A DNA stretch of 7,384 nt from assembly GCA_024763115.1 (NCBI GenBank), contig JANTGB010000103.1, positions 1-7,384 on the forward strand, written 5' to 3'. The position numbers and the translations under genes are program-made. Below are positions 1 to 6,674 of this stretch, piece after piece. The notes beneath the pieces were generated by a model. That model was given only the letters and a program-made list of their open reading frames with translations. It was not told the DNA's origin and searched no databases. Within the stretch, counting starts at the first letter, position 1. Every line of letters begins with the position of its first letter. The stretch comes from Desulfobulbaceae bacterium. Lineage in GTDB: Bacteria; Desulfobacterota; Desulfobulbia; Desulfobulbales; SURF-16.

Positions 1-3
1 TGC

Positions 4-57
4 GCCGACCTGATCACGAAAATCTACGGCACCCTGTAACCAGTTACAATTACAGGG
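4..57 (+). repeat. Left-end copy of a dispersed structured repeat, with a downstream hairpin
   Basis: Positions 4-47 match the reverse complement of 7291-7334 at about 32 of 44 bases without gaps. Most differences are transitions. The copy ends in the core CCCTGTAACCAGTTAC (32-47). CCCTGTAA (32-39) and TTACAGGG (50-57) form a perfect 8-bp inverted repeat around a 10-nt loop. The part corresponding to the other arm of the right-end hairpin would lie outside the window. The copy lies about 130 bp downstream of the hemB stop and points toward it. The hairpin could slow transcription leaving hemB, but it has no strong T-run on the minus strand, so I do not call it a terminator. The repeat family is unknown to me. 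Confidence 0.6.
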
Positions 58-79
58 GTTAGCGAAGTTATGGTGCTTA

Positions 80-95
80 CCCCATGAGTAGTTAC
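80..95 (+). repeat. Second copy of the repeat core
   Basis: CCCCATGAGTAGTTAC here matches the core at 32-47 and the minus-strand core at 7291-7306, most closely the latter (CCCTGTGAGCAGTTAC, three transitions apart). Only the core and a few flanking bases are similar; the long arm is not recognisable upstream. Within it, GAGTA (86-90) and TACTC (93-97) form a 5-bp inverted repeat around 2 nt. The rest of the 58-185 gap downstream of hemB shows no gene, and I see no clear terminator in it. Confidence 0.45.
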
Positions 96-185
96 TCGCG
101 GCGTTTAAACGGGTGCAGGGTGGTGTTCATGGAGCGCTTACCGAATAATCAATAATTGTCTAACCCACTAAAGCCGGGCTGCTCA

Positions 186-1169
186 TCAAAACTTGCCTTC
201 CCGCAGCAATCGAGCCATATCCTTGGCATAATAGGTGATGATTATATCAGCCCCGGCCCGCTGAATACTGAGCAGGGTCTCGGCCATAACTCGTTTTTCG
301 TCAATCCAGCCCTTAGCAGCTGCGGCCTTGATCATGGCATACTCGCCGCTTACATGATAAGCTGCCACCGGCAGATCAAACTCATCCCGCAGCTGACGGA
401 TAATGTCCAGATAGGCCACTGCCGGTTTAACCATAAGAATATCCGCTCCTTCTTCCAGATCAAGAGTGGCCTCGCGCAGGGCCTCGCGGCTGTTGGCCGG
501 GTCCATCTGGTAGCCCTGCCGGTCTCCTTCCTGGGGAGCGCATTCCGCCGCGTCCCGAAAGGGGCCGTAAAAGGCGGAAGCATACTTAACCGCGTATGAC
601 ATTATGGGTACCATGTCAAAATTATTTTCATCCAGGGCCTGGCGGATCTCGGCCACCCGGCCATCCATCATATCCGAAGGGGCTACCATATCAGCTCCGG
701 CCCGGGCATGAGACAGAGCGATCCTGGCCAAAATTTCCAGAGTAGCGTCATTATCCACCCCATGATCAATGAGTACCCCGCAATGACCGTGACTGGTATA
801 TTCGCAGAGACATACGTCAGTGGTAATCATCATCTCCGGAGCCTTGTTTTTCAGTTCCCTGATAGCCCGTTGAATTATTCCATCTTTGGCATGGGCCCCG
901 GAACCCATGGAATCCTTTTTATCAGGTAAACCGAAAAGGAGAAGATGATTAAGCCCCAGTTCCCGGCATTCGCGGGCTTCCGCTCCCAGCTGGTCAACGG
1001 AAATCCGAAAAACTCCAGGCATGGAACTTACCGGCTCCCGGACGTTTTTACCGGGCTGGACAAAGAGGGGATATATCAGCTGATCGGCAGCCGGCCTTGT
1101 CTCCCGCACCAGGGAACGGAACTGTTCATTTCTACGTAAACGGCGGGGCCGGTATTCTGGAAACATCAT
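186..1169 (-). CDS. hemB: Porphobilinogen synthase (delta-aminolevulinic acid dehydratase)
   Basis: This cytoplasmic enzyme condenses two 5-aminolevulinate molecules into porphobilinogen, the precursor of heme, siroheme and corrinoids. The 327-residue length is normal. The two Schiff-base lysines are K195 (in SYAVKYAS) and K248 (in LMVKPA). C120, C122 and C130 in DVCLCEYTSHGHCG give the zinc-type active site. E233 in REALREA matches the allosteric magnesium glutamate region of bacterial enzymes. The C-terminal part (SGEYAMIKAAA, then RAGADIIITYYA) is typical. Two ATG codons are adjacent at the start; the first is well placed after a GAGGAG ribosome site. It is the last gene of the run, 18 bp after the ClpX-like gene. 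In a sulfate reducer its product would feed siroheme for sulfite reductase, but that role is inferred from the suspected host. Identification is secure. Confidence 0.97.
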   Translation of the reverse strand: MMFPEYRPRRLRRNEQFRSLVRETRPAADQLIYPLFVQPGKNVREPVSSMPGVFRISVDQLGAEARECRELGLNHLLLFGLPDKKDSMGSGAHAKDGIIQRAIRELKNKAPEMMITTDVCLCEYTSHGHCGVLIDHGVDNDATLEILARIALSHARAGADMVAPSDMMDGRVAEIRQALDENNFDMVPIMSYAVKYASAFYGPFRDAAECAPQEGDRQGYQMDPANSREALREATLDLEEGADILMVKPAVAYLDIIRQLRDEFDLPVAAYHVSGEYAMIKAAAAKGWIDEKRVMAETLLSIQRAGADIIITYYAKDMARLLREGKF

Positions 1170-1176
1170 GTCTTTA

Positions 1177-1182
1177 CTCCTC
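1177..1182 (-). promoter_or_regulatory. Ribosome binding site of hemB
   Basis: On the minus strand GAGGAG lies 7 nt before the first of two tandem ATG codons. It is the strongest Shine-Dalgarno match in the operon. It sits in the 18-bp gap after the ClpX-like stop codon and supports the longer MM start. Confidence 0.8.
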
Positions 1183-1187
1183 AGGGG

Positions 1188-2942
1188 TTATGTCAAAAAA
1201 TTTTCACTGACAATATCATTAATAAATTTCTCAGGGTTATCAACCCCCTCTACCGGAACCACCACCTTGCCGATATCGGTTTTCTGACTCAAAAGCCTTA
1301 AGCCATACTCAAAAGAACTTAAAACCGCCTCGCATTTATCATTCAAGGTATCAAGATTTAAGGGGTCAATCTCCAACAGACGGTCAACGGCTTCCTTGCT
1401 GAAGACAACCGGGATTTCACATTCATCCGAGGTCATTTCCGCACATTGCCTGATATGGTCGATATAATCGGCAAACTCCTCGCAGACATGGCGGGGATCA
1501 AGATTTTCCCGTTGACAGCAGGAAGCCATCATGCCGAAACGGGCCGGGGTGCCGGCAATATCTCTGGAGGTCAGATAGCTCTCATATTTTTCTCCGATAA
1601 ATTCAACCAGCAGCTGATGTTCTCTCCGGCTGAGCGTCCTGTATAAGTCCTCTTGTTCCCGGCGCAGATCAGGATCATTTAGCAGCCGCTCAAGTTCACC
1701 GGCAGGATCGGCAACCATTTCACTGGTCAAAACCAGATAACGGATATCAGTAGAAGGCAGAGTTTTCTCAAAAGGCAGGAGAATACGTTCCATGACGCTG
1801 AACAAACCCCTGGCCCCGGTTTTTTCCAGCACAGCCTTATGAGCCACAGCTTTTAAGGCCTCTTCCGCAAAAAGAATATTAATGCCGTAGGCCATAAAAT
1901 CCTGCTTCTTACCCACTACAACCGAGCTGTTAGGGTTAAGAAGAATCTCAAAAAAATCTTCTTCAGTAAGAGTCTTCAGGCAGGAAACAACCGGCAGTCG
2001 GCCGACAAACTCGCTTTCAAAACCAAATTCAATTAAATCCTCGGCCTTCACCAGTTCCAGAAACCGGCTGTTTTCATTTTTTGAAGTGATCTGTTGGGCA
2101 AATCCAATGGAATTACTGTTCACTCTCTTTTTGATTATCTCTTCCAGATCAGCAAAGGAGCCACTCATGATAAAAAGAATATTTCTGGTGTTAACAACCT
2201 TTTTGGCCCGTTTGCCCGTGGTGCGGTAATGTTCCATGGCCTCAATCATGGAAATGGGATCATGAGGAACCTTAAGATCAACCTCGGTTTCTTCCATTGG
2301 TTTAAGCAGAGCGCGCTGCACCCCGGTGCGGGAGACATCAGCTCCGATCCGGTTCCGGCTGCCGGCAATCTTATCAATCTCATCAATATATATAATGCCG
2401 AATTCCGCCCTGTCTATATCATCATCAGCCTGGCGCACCAGATCACGCACCAGATCCTCAACATCAGCGCCCACGTAGCCGGTTTCACTGAATTTAGTCG
2501 CGTCTCCCTTAATAAACGGCACGCCGATATAACGGGCTATAAGTTTAAGCAGATATGTTTTACCCACTCCGGTGGGGCCGACTAACAGGACATTGCCCTT
2601 AATCATTCCGGGCCGCCGGTTACGCCGTCCTTTTTCCAGTTCCTTCCTGATCCGGTTAAAATGGGTACATATCTTGGTGGAAAGCACGGCTTTGGCCTCA
2701 TCCTGCCGGACAACATATTCATCCAGATAGGCAATAAGTTCCTGGGGCTTAAGGTCAAAATTAAATTTCGCCCTCTTATTTTCGGCCTTGCCCAAGCGCT
2801 GTTGCTCCGCCATTTCCGCCTGGGAAAACATGCCGGCTGATACCAGTTTTACCTTGCCGCCATATTTTTTGGCCAGATAATCGCCGATTTCCGTTTCCAG
2901 ATCCTTCTGGCTCGGCAAATTTGTTACATTGTCATCACTCAT
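1188..2942 (-). CDS. ClpX-like AAA+ unfoldase without zinc domain, with a C-terminal extension
   Basis: The 584-residue protein resembles ClpX across residues about 61-412. Visible motifs are Walker A GPTGVGKT (122-129), the substrate-gripping pore loop GYVG (155-158), Walker B IIYIDEID (183-190), sensor 1 around ILFIMSGSF (255-263), the arginine finger in EFVGRLPVV (R315) and sensor 2 GARG (376-379). IGF at 279-281 falls where ClpX carries its ClpP-docking IGF loop, so partnership with ClpP is plausible. Three things differ from ClpX: the first 60 residues contain no cysteine, so the zinc-binding N-domain is absent; residues about 221-250 replace the RKH-loop region; and residues about 413-584 form an extension I do not recognise, with cysteines at 475, 476, 487, 500, 508 and 537. 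Canonical ClpX is about 420 residues. It sits 16 bp after ntrX and 18 bp before hemB. A role as a dedicated unfoldase or remodeller is inferred; the substrate is unknown. It should not be named clpX. Confidence 0.9.
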   Translation of the reverse strand: MSDDNVTNLPSQKDLETEIGDYLAKKYGGKVKLVSAGMFSQAEMAEQQRLGKAENKRAKFNFDLKPQELIAYLDEYVVRQDEAKAVLSTKICTHFNRIRKELEKGRRNRRPGMIKGNVLLVGPTGVGKTYLLKLIARYIGVPFIKGDATKFSETGYVGADVEDLVRDLVRQADDDIDRAEFGIIYIDEIDKIAGSRNRIGADVSRTGVQRALLKPMEETEVDLKVPHDPISMIEAMEHYRTTGKRAKKVVNTRNILFIMSGSFADLEEIIKKRVNSNSIGFAQQITSKNENSRFLELVKAEDLIEFGFESEFVGRLPVVSCLKTLTEEDFFEILLNPNSSVVVGKKQDFMAYGINILFAEEALKAVAHKAVLEKTGARGLFSVMERILLPFEKTLPSTDIRYLVLTSEMVADPAGELERLLNDPDLRREQEDLYRTLSRREHQLLVEFIGEKYESYLTSRDIAGTPARFGMMASCCQRENLDPRHVCEEFADYIDHIRQCAEMTSDECEIPVVFSKEAVDRLLEIDPLNLDTLNDKCEAVLSSFEYGLRLLSQKTDIGKVVVPVEGVDNPEKFINDIVSENFLT

Positions 2943-2959
2943 GATTGTATCTCACTCAT
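2939..2959 (-). promoter_or_regulatory. Six-codon micro-ORF linking ntrX to the ClpX-like gene
   Basis: The ntrX stop and an ATG overlap as TAATG. That ATG opens a six-codon frame (MSEIQS) whose TGA overlaps the ClpX-like start as ATGA. The best ribosome site nearby, GGAAG (2964-2968), is 4 nt before the micro-ORF ATG and 21 nt before the ClpX-like ATG. The arrangement would suit translational coupling by reinitiation. Whether it is translated is not known. Confidence 0.35.
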
Positions 2960-4344
2960 TATACTTCCAGGCCCAGGGCCTTGATCTTTTTATGTAAATG
3001 GCTGCGCTCCACCCCGATCTTTTCAGCTGTCCGGGAAACATTACCCTTATTTTCATTTAACTGGGAACGAATAAATTCCCGTTCAAAATATTTTTTGGCC
3101 TCTTTAAAGGTCATTGCTGCAATTTCAGCCTGGTGGGCCGATAAATCAGCTTCACCACTTGAATCAGCTCCGGTATTTCCCCGAACCAGGGGGAGAAATT
3201 CCTTTATGTTTTCAGCCGTTATCTCAGGGTCTCCGACCATTATAGCCAGTCTTTCCAGAAAATTTCTGACCTCGCGGACATTACCCGGCCAGCTGTGCCG
3301 GGCCATCAGTTTCAGCGCTTCTGCGGTAAATTTCTTGCGGCTGAACCCCTTGCGGTAAAGGACGGTCATTATGTCTTCAACCAGCAGGGGCAGATCCTCA
3401 ATGCGCTCCCGCAGGGGAGGCACGGTAATGGGCACCACGTTTAAACGCCAGAACAGATCAGCGCGAAAATTCCCCTCACCTATCTCATGTTCCAGATCCT
3501 TGTTTGTTGCGGCCAGCACCCGGACATTGACAAAAATAGTTTTGGAGCCCCCTACCCTTTCAAATTTCTGTTCCTGGAGAATGCGCAAAATTTTTGCCTG
3601 AGTTTTCAAGCTCATATCGCCGATTTCATCCAGGAAAAGAATTCCGCCGTTGGCCAGATCAAACTTCCCCCGTTTACTGGAGTCGGCCCCGGTAAAAGAA
3701 CCTTTCTCATGGCCGAACAGTTCGCTCTCAATAAGTTCTTCGGGAATAGCCGCGCAGTTCACCTCAATCATGGGTTTGTCGGCCATGGAGGACAGGCGGT
3801 GGATGGTCTGGGCCACCACCTCTTTACCTGTACCGTGTTCGCCGTTAATCAAGACCCAGGCATCAGTAGGCGCCACTCGTTTAATCTGTTCTTTAAGACT
3901 GATAATTGCCGGAGAAGTTCCTGTCAAGCGAGGTTTGACAATTTCTTTTTCCCGAAGAATTATATTTTCCTTTTCCAGCCGGGAAAGATGAATTGCATTG
4001 GTAATTGCCAGAATTATCTTATCATATGATGGCGGCTTTTCAATAAAATCATAAGCTCCCATCTTGGTGGCCTGAACAGCGGTTTCAATATTGCCATGGC
4101 CGGAAATCATGATAACCGGCAAATGAGGGTAAAGCTCCTTTATCCGGGGCAGAGCCTCCATGCCGTCCATGCCCGGCATCCATATATCAAGCAGAACCAG
4201 ATCAATATAGTCATGCTCCAGCACGCTGAAGGCCTTTTCCGCCGACTCTACCCCCAGAGAGTCAAAGCCCTCGTCTGCCAGAATACCGGCCAATGAATCA
4301 CGGATACTGCTTTCATCATCAACAATTAATATTTTTTTTGCCAT
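2959..4344 (-). CDS. ntrX: NtrX-type sigma-54-dependent response regulator
   Basis: This 461-residue cytoplasmic protein has three parts. The receiver domain (about 1-120) has acidic residues D9 and D10, phosphorylation site D53 (LLDIWMPGMDG), S81 and K103. The AAA+ sigma-54 activation domain (about 140-370) has a Walker A of the form GEHGTGKE (168-175), GSFTGA (215-220, a variant of the GAFTGA loop that contacts sigma-54), Walker B GGILFLDEIGD (233-243) and WPGNVREVRN (352-361). The Fis-type helix-turn-helix (about 432-461) ends in ERSHLHKKIKALG, a form typical of NtrX rather than NtrC. It follows ntrY by 86 bp and is the obvious partner of that kinase. In Walker A the usual serine or asparagine before GTGKE is histidine. 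The start has only a GGGG stretch 12 nt upstream as a possible ribosome site, preceded by a minimal ATG-AAA-TAA frame. The class is certain; orthology to NtrX is likely but rests on motif style. Confidence 0.93.
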   Translation of the reverse strand: MAKKILIVDDESSIRDSLAGILADEGFDSLGVESAEKAFSVLEHDYIDLVLLDIWMPGMDGMEALPRIKELYPHLPVIMISGHGNIETAVQATKMGAYDFIEKPPSYDKIILAITNAIHLSRLEKENIILREKEIVKPRLTGTSPAIISLKEQIKRVAPTDAWVLINGEHGTGKEVVAQTIHRLSSMADKPMIEVNCAAIPEELIESELFGHEKGSFTGADSSKRGKFDLANGGILFLDEIGDMSLKTQAKILRILQEQKFERVGGSKTIFVNVRVLAATNKDLEHEIGEGNFRADLFWRLNVVPITVPPLRERIEDLPLLVEDIMTVLYRKGFSRKKFTAEALKLMARHSWPGNVREVRNFLERLAIMVGDPEITAENIKEFLPLVRGNTGADSSGEADLSAHQAEIAAMTFKEAKKYFEREFIRSQLNENKGNVSRTAEKIGVERSHLHKKIKALGLEV

Positions 4345-4374
4345 TTATTTCATTAACCCCGAAAATATCTTTCA

Positions 4375-4430
4375 CCCTCAGTCCTCCGGCTTCTGTTCTC
4401 TGATTTCTGGCTTCTGGTTTCCGGTTTCTG
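4375..4430 (-). repeat. Degenerate CAGAARC heptad array, eight units
   Basis: Read on the minus strand, eight consecutive 7-nt units follow the ntrY TGA stop with no gap: CAGAAAC, CGGAAAC, CAGAAGC, CAGAAAT, CAGAGAA, CAGAAGC, CGGAGGA and CTGAGGG. Units decay away from the stop codon. The strand is purine-rich throughout. The array fills most of the only wide gap in the operon, between the kinase and its regulator. A frame running through it on the minus strand gives KPEARNQ-like peptide, which is translated repeat and not a gene. Arrays of this kind occur between genes in Desulfobacterota genomes, from general recollection. Function is unknown. Confidence 0.85.
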
Positions 4431-6638
4431 TCACCCCAGAGGAATCTCGACAATAAACCGCGCCCCTTGCGGCTTGTTGTCCTTAATCCTGATATAGCCG
4501 TTATGATCGGCAATTATGGTACCGACAATGGCAAGCCCGAGGCCGGTTCCGCTTTTCTTGGTAGAAAAATAGGGCTCAAAAAGATGACCTTTATCCTCAT
4601 CGGCAACCCCGGGGCCATCATCGGCGACCTCCAGATAAACCAGTTTCTGTTCACTATCAAGATCAAGACGCACCTTTATATTACCTGAATCAGCTACAGC
4701 GGCAACCGCGTTATCGAGGAGATTAATCAATACCCGCCGCATCTGCTTAAAATCAAAAGAAAATTTTGGTATATCCCGCTCACAGATAAAATCAAACTTA
4801 ATATTCTTATGGCCTTCCTGGTATAAAATCATAACCTCCCTGACTATATCAGGCAGACTGTTCAGTGTTTTCTGCACTGCCGGCATCCTGGCAAAGCTTG
4901 AGAACTCACTCACCAGCCTTTTTAACTCATCCACCTGATTAATAATAGTCTTGGTGCATAAATCAAAAACATCACCATCACTCTCGGCAGCCAGCTTTTC
5001 CAGAAAACGCTTACGCAGCCGCTGAGCGGATAACTGAATAGGAGTCAGGGGGTTTTTAACCTCATGGGCAATACGCCGGGCTACCTCCCGCCAGGCTGCC
5101 ATGCGCTGGGCCTTCTCAAGTTCGGTCAAATTATCAAAAACAAGAACATGCCCCAGTTGGCCGCCATCTTCATCTTCAAGACGGGAAACATAAACCCTGA
5201 GCGAGAAACTCTCATTACCGACAGTCAAACGCAGGGGACGTTCAATAGATGACCTGCCGGTTTCCTCCAGGGCATTGATAAAGTCATCGAGTATCTGCTG
5301 ATGTTCAGGGGCCAGCATCTCATGGTAATCATGATTGACAAACACTTTTTTGTCAATCTTCAGCATCTTTTCCGCATAGCGGTTAATAGTGACGATTCGC
5401 CCGTTTTCATCAAGAGAAATAACTCCGGCCGCAACATTCTGGAGAATAACTTCAATATAACGGCGCCGGTTATCAAGTTCCTGATTGCTTTGCTTTAACT
5501 GTTCTCGACCGGCCAGCAGATCCCTGGTCATCTGATTAAATGAAGCCACCAGGGTGGCCATCTCATCCCCGCCTTCCTGTTCAATGACGAAATCAAGCTC
5601 ACCTTCAGCAACCCGATGGGTAGCGACAGCCAGTTTGTCAATGGGATCGGTCAGGCCCCGGGAAATGTAAAAACCAAACCATATAGCGCAGAAGATAATA
5701 AGCAGGGTAACAATAAGCAGCATAACCAGAAAGCTGGTTTTAATCGGCTGCTTGAGAAACATGAGCTGACGGTAATCCTCCAGGCCGTGGGATATCTGTT
5801 TCATCTGCTCCAGCCGTTCAGCGGGAATGAGAATAGAGGTCACCAGAATATATTTATTTCCCTTACCCTTGCCCAGGCGAACCGGAGTAATGCTCCTGAC
5901 CAGTTCTCCGGCACTGACTGGTTGAATTTTCACCAGACCTTCCTCCCCAGCCAGGCAACGCTCAATTAATTCCGCCGGCATCTTCGGCAAATTCTTCTCT
6001 TCCGCAAGCATTGGCCCTGTTACCCTGACCCGGACATCATACCGGGGGGAAATAATTTCCATTGCGGCCAGGTTACTTTTTTCAAGAATATCGGTCAAAA
6101 AAAGTTCAAGGTAAACATCGGTCATCCGGCTGTAGCGCCGGGATTCCAGTTCAAGAGCCCCGGCCCGGCTTAACCTGACGACCTTGCTCTTTGTGTCATC
6201 ATAGACACTTCTGGCAATATTAAGAGAATCCTCCAGCGATTCTTCCACATTAATATTAAACCAGTAGTCCATACTGGTGGAAACAAACTGCAAGGCAACA
6301 AAGAAGAGAAGTCCGGTAGGGATAAAAGATAATGAAACAAAAGAAACAACCAGCTTGGTCCGTAACCCGGAACCGGCAATCTTGCTTCTTCGTTCAAAGA
6401 CAAGCTGGGCAAGATTACGCAGAACCAGAAAAATAATCAGGAGTAGAAGCAGGACATTAAAGTTAATCAGGATAAAAACAAGAACATTACCGCTGACCGG
6501 AAACTCCAGGGTGCCGACCTGATAAAGTCTCTTTTCCACAAACATCAGCAGGGGGATAAGACAGAGACAAAAAATAATGGTAAACCAGATGCGCTTGCGC
6601 TTCTGGTCGTCATGAATTTTTTTGTCCTGAACAGGCAT
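4431..6638 (-). CDS. ntrY: NtrY-type transmembrane sensor histidine kinase
   Basis: The 735-residue inner-membrane kinase has the NtrY layout. Two N-terminal membrane helices (about 17-34 and 51-73) precede a third (about 97-118), an extracytoplasmic sensor region (about 119-301) and a fourth helix (about 302-325). HAMP follows at about 325-378, then PAS at about 391-505 (NVAAGVISLDENGRIVTIN). The dimerisation domain carries phospho-accepting H525 in RRIAHEVKNPLTPIQLSAQR. The ATP-binding domain has the N box NLLDNA (N643), G1 DDGPG (673-677), F box FEPYFSTK (687-694) and G2 GTGLGLAIV (697-705). All catalytic residues are present. It should phosphorylate the NtrX-type regulator encoded downstream. 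The ATG is 36 bp after the DUF4390 stop, with only a weak AGAG ribosome site. NtrY/NtrX pairs are linked to nitrogen, redox or envelope responses in other proteobacteria; the signal here cannot be read from sequence. Confidence 0.94.
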   Translation of the reverse strand: MPVQDKKIHDDQKRKRIWFTIIFCLCLIPLLMFVEKRLYQVGTLEFPVSGNVLVFILINFNVLLLLLIIFLVLRNLAQLVFERRSKIAGSGLRTKLVVSFVSLSFIPTGLLFFVALQFVSTSMDYWFNINVEESLEDSLNIARSVYDDTKSKVVRLSRAGALELESRRYSRMTDVYLELFLTDILEKSNLAAMEIISPRYDVRVRVTGPMLAEEKNLPKMPAELIERCLAGEEGLVKIQPVSAGELVRSITPVRLGKGKGNKYILVTSILIPAERLEQMKQISHGLEDYRQLMFLKQPIKTSFLVMLLIVTLLIIFCAIWFGFYISRGLTDPIDKLAVATHRVAEGELDFVIEQEGGDEMATLVASFNQMTRDLLAGREQLKQSNQELDNRRRYIEVILQNVAAGVISLDENGRIVTINRYAEKMLKIDKKVFVNHDYHEMLAPEHQQILDDFINALEETGRSSIERPLRLTVGNESFSLRVYVSRLEDEDGGQLGHVLVFDNLTELEKAQRMAAWREVARRIAHEVKNPLTPIQLSAQRLRKRFLEKLAAESDGDVFDLCTKTIINQVDELKRLVSEFSSFARMPAVQKTLNSLPDIVREVMILYQEGHKNIKFDFICERDIPKFSFDFKQMRRVLINLLDNAVAAVADSGNIKVRLDLDSEQKLVYLEVADDGPGVADEDKGHLFEPYFSTKKSGTGLGLAIVGTIIADHNGYIRIKDNKPQGARFIVEIPLG

Positions 6639-6674
6639 TTTTGCTCTGGCTGTTTTTGTCGCTTGGTTTATGTC

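Noticed and set aside
32..57. Intrinsic terminator for hemB
   Set aside because: The 8-bp stem is good, but on the minus strand it is followed by a mixed sequence with only a short T stretch, and it lies about 130 bp past the stop codon.
2094..2585. 163-residue plus-strand frame inside the ClpX-like gene, and other long plus-strand frames such as 3487-4029
   Set aside because: Each lies wholly opposite a well-supported gene with intact motifs and shows no recognisable family of its own.
4345..4430. Sigma-54 promoter before ntrX
   Set aside because: No GG and GC pair with the required spacing in a TGGCAC-N5-TTGC context was found; the region is the heptad array.
4319..4513. 64-residue minus-strand frame spanning the ntrY-ntrX gap
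   Set aside because: It overlaps both genes and its middle is the translated heptad repeat (KPEARNQ-like), a common false gene.
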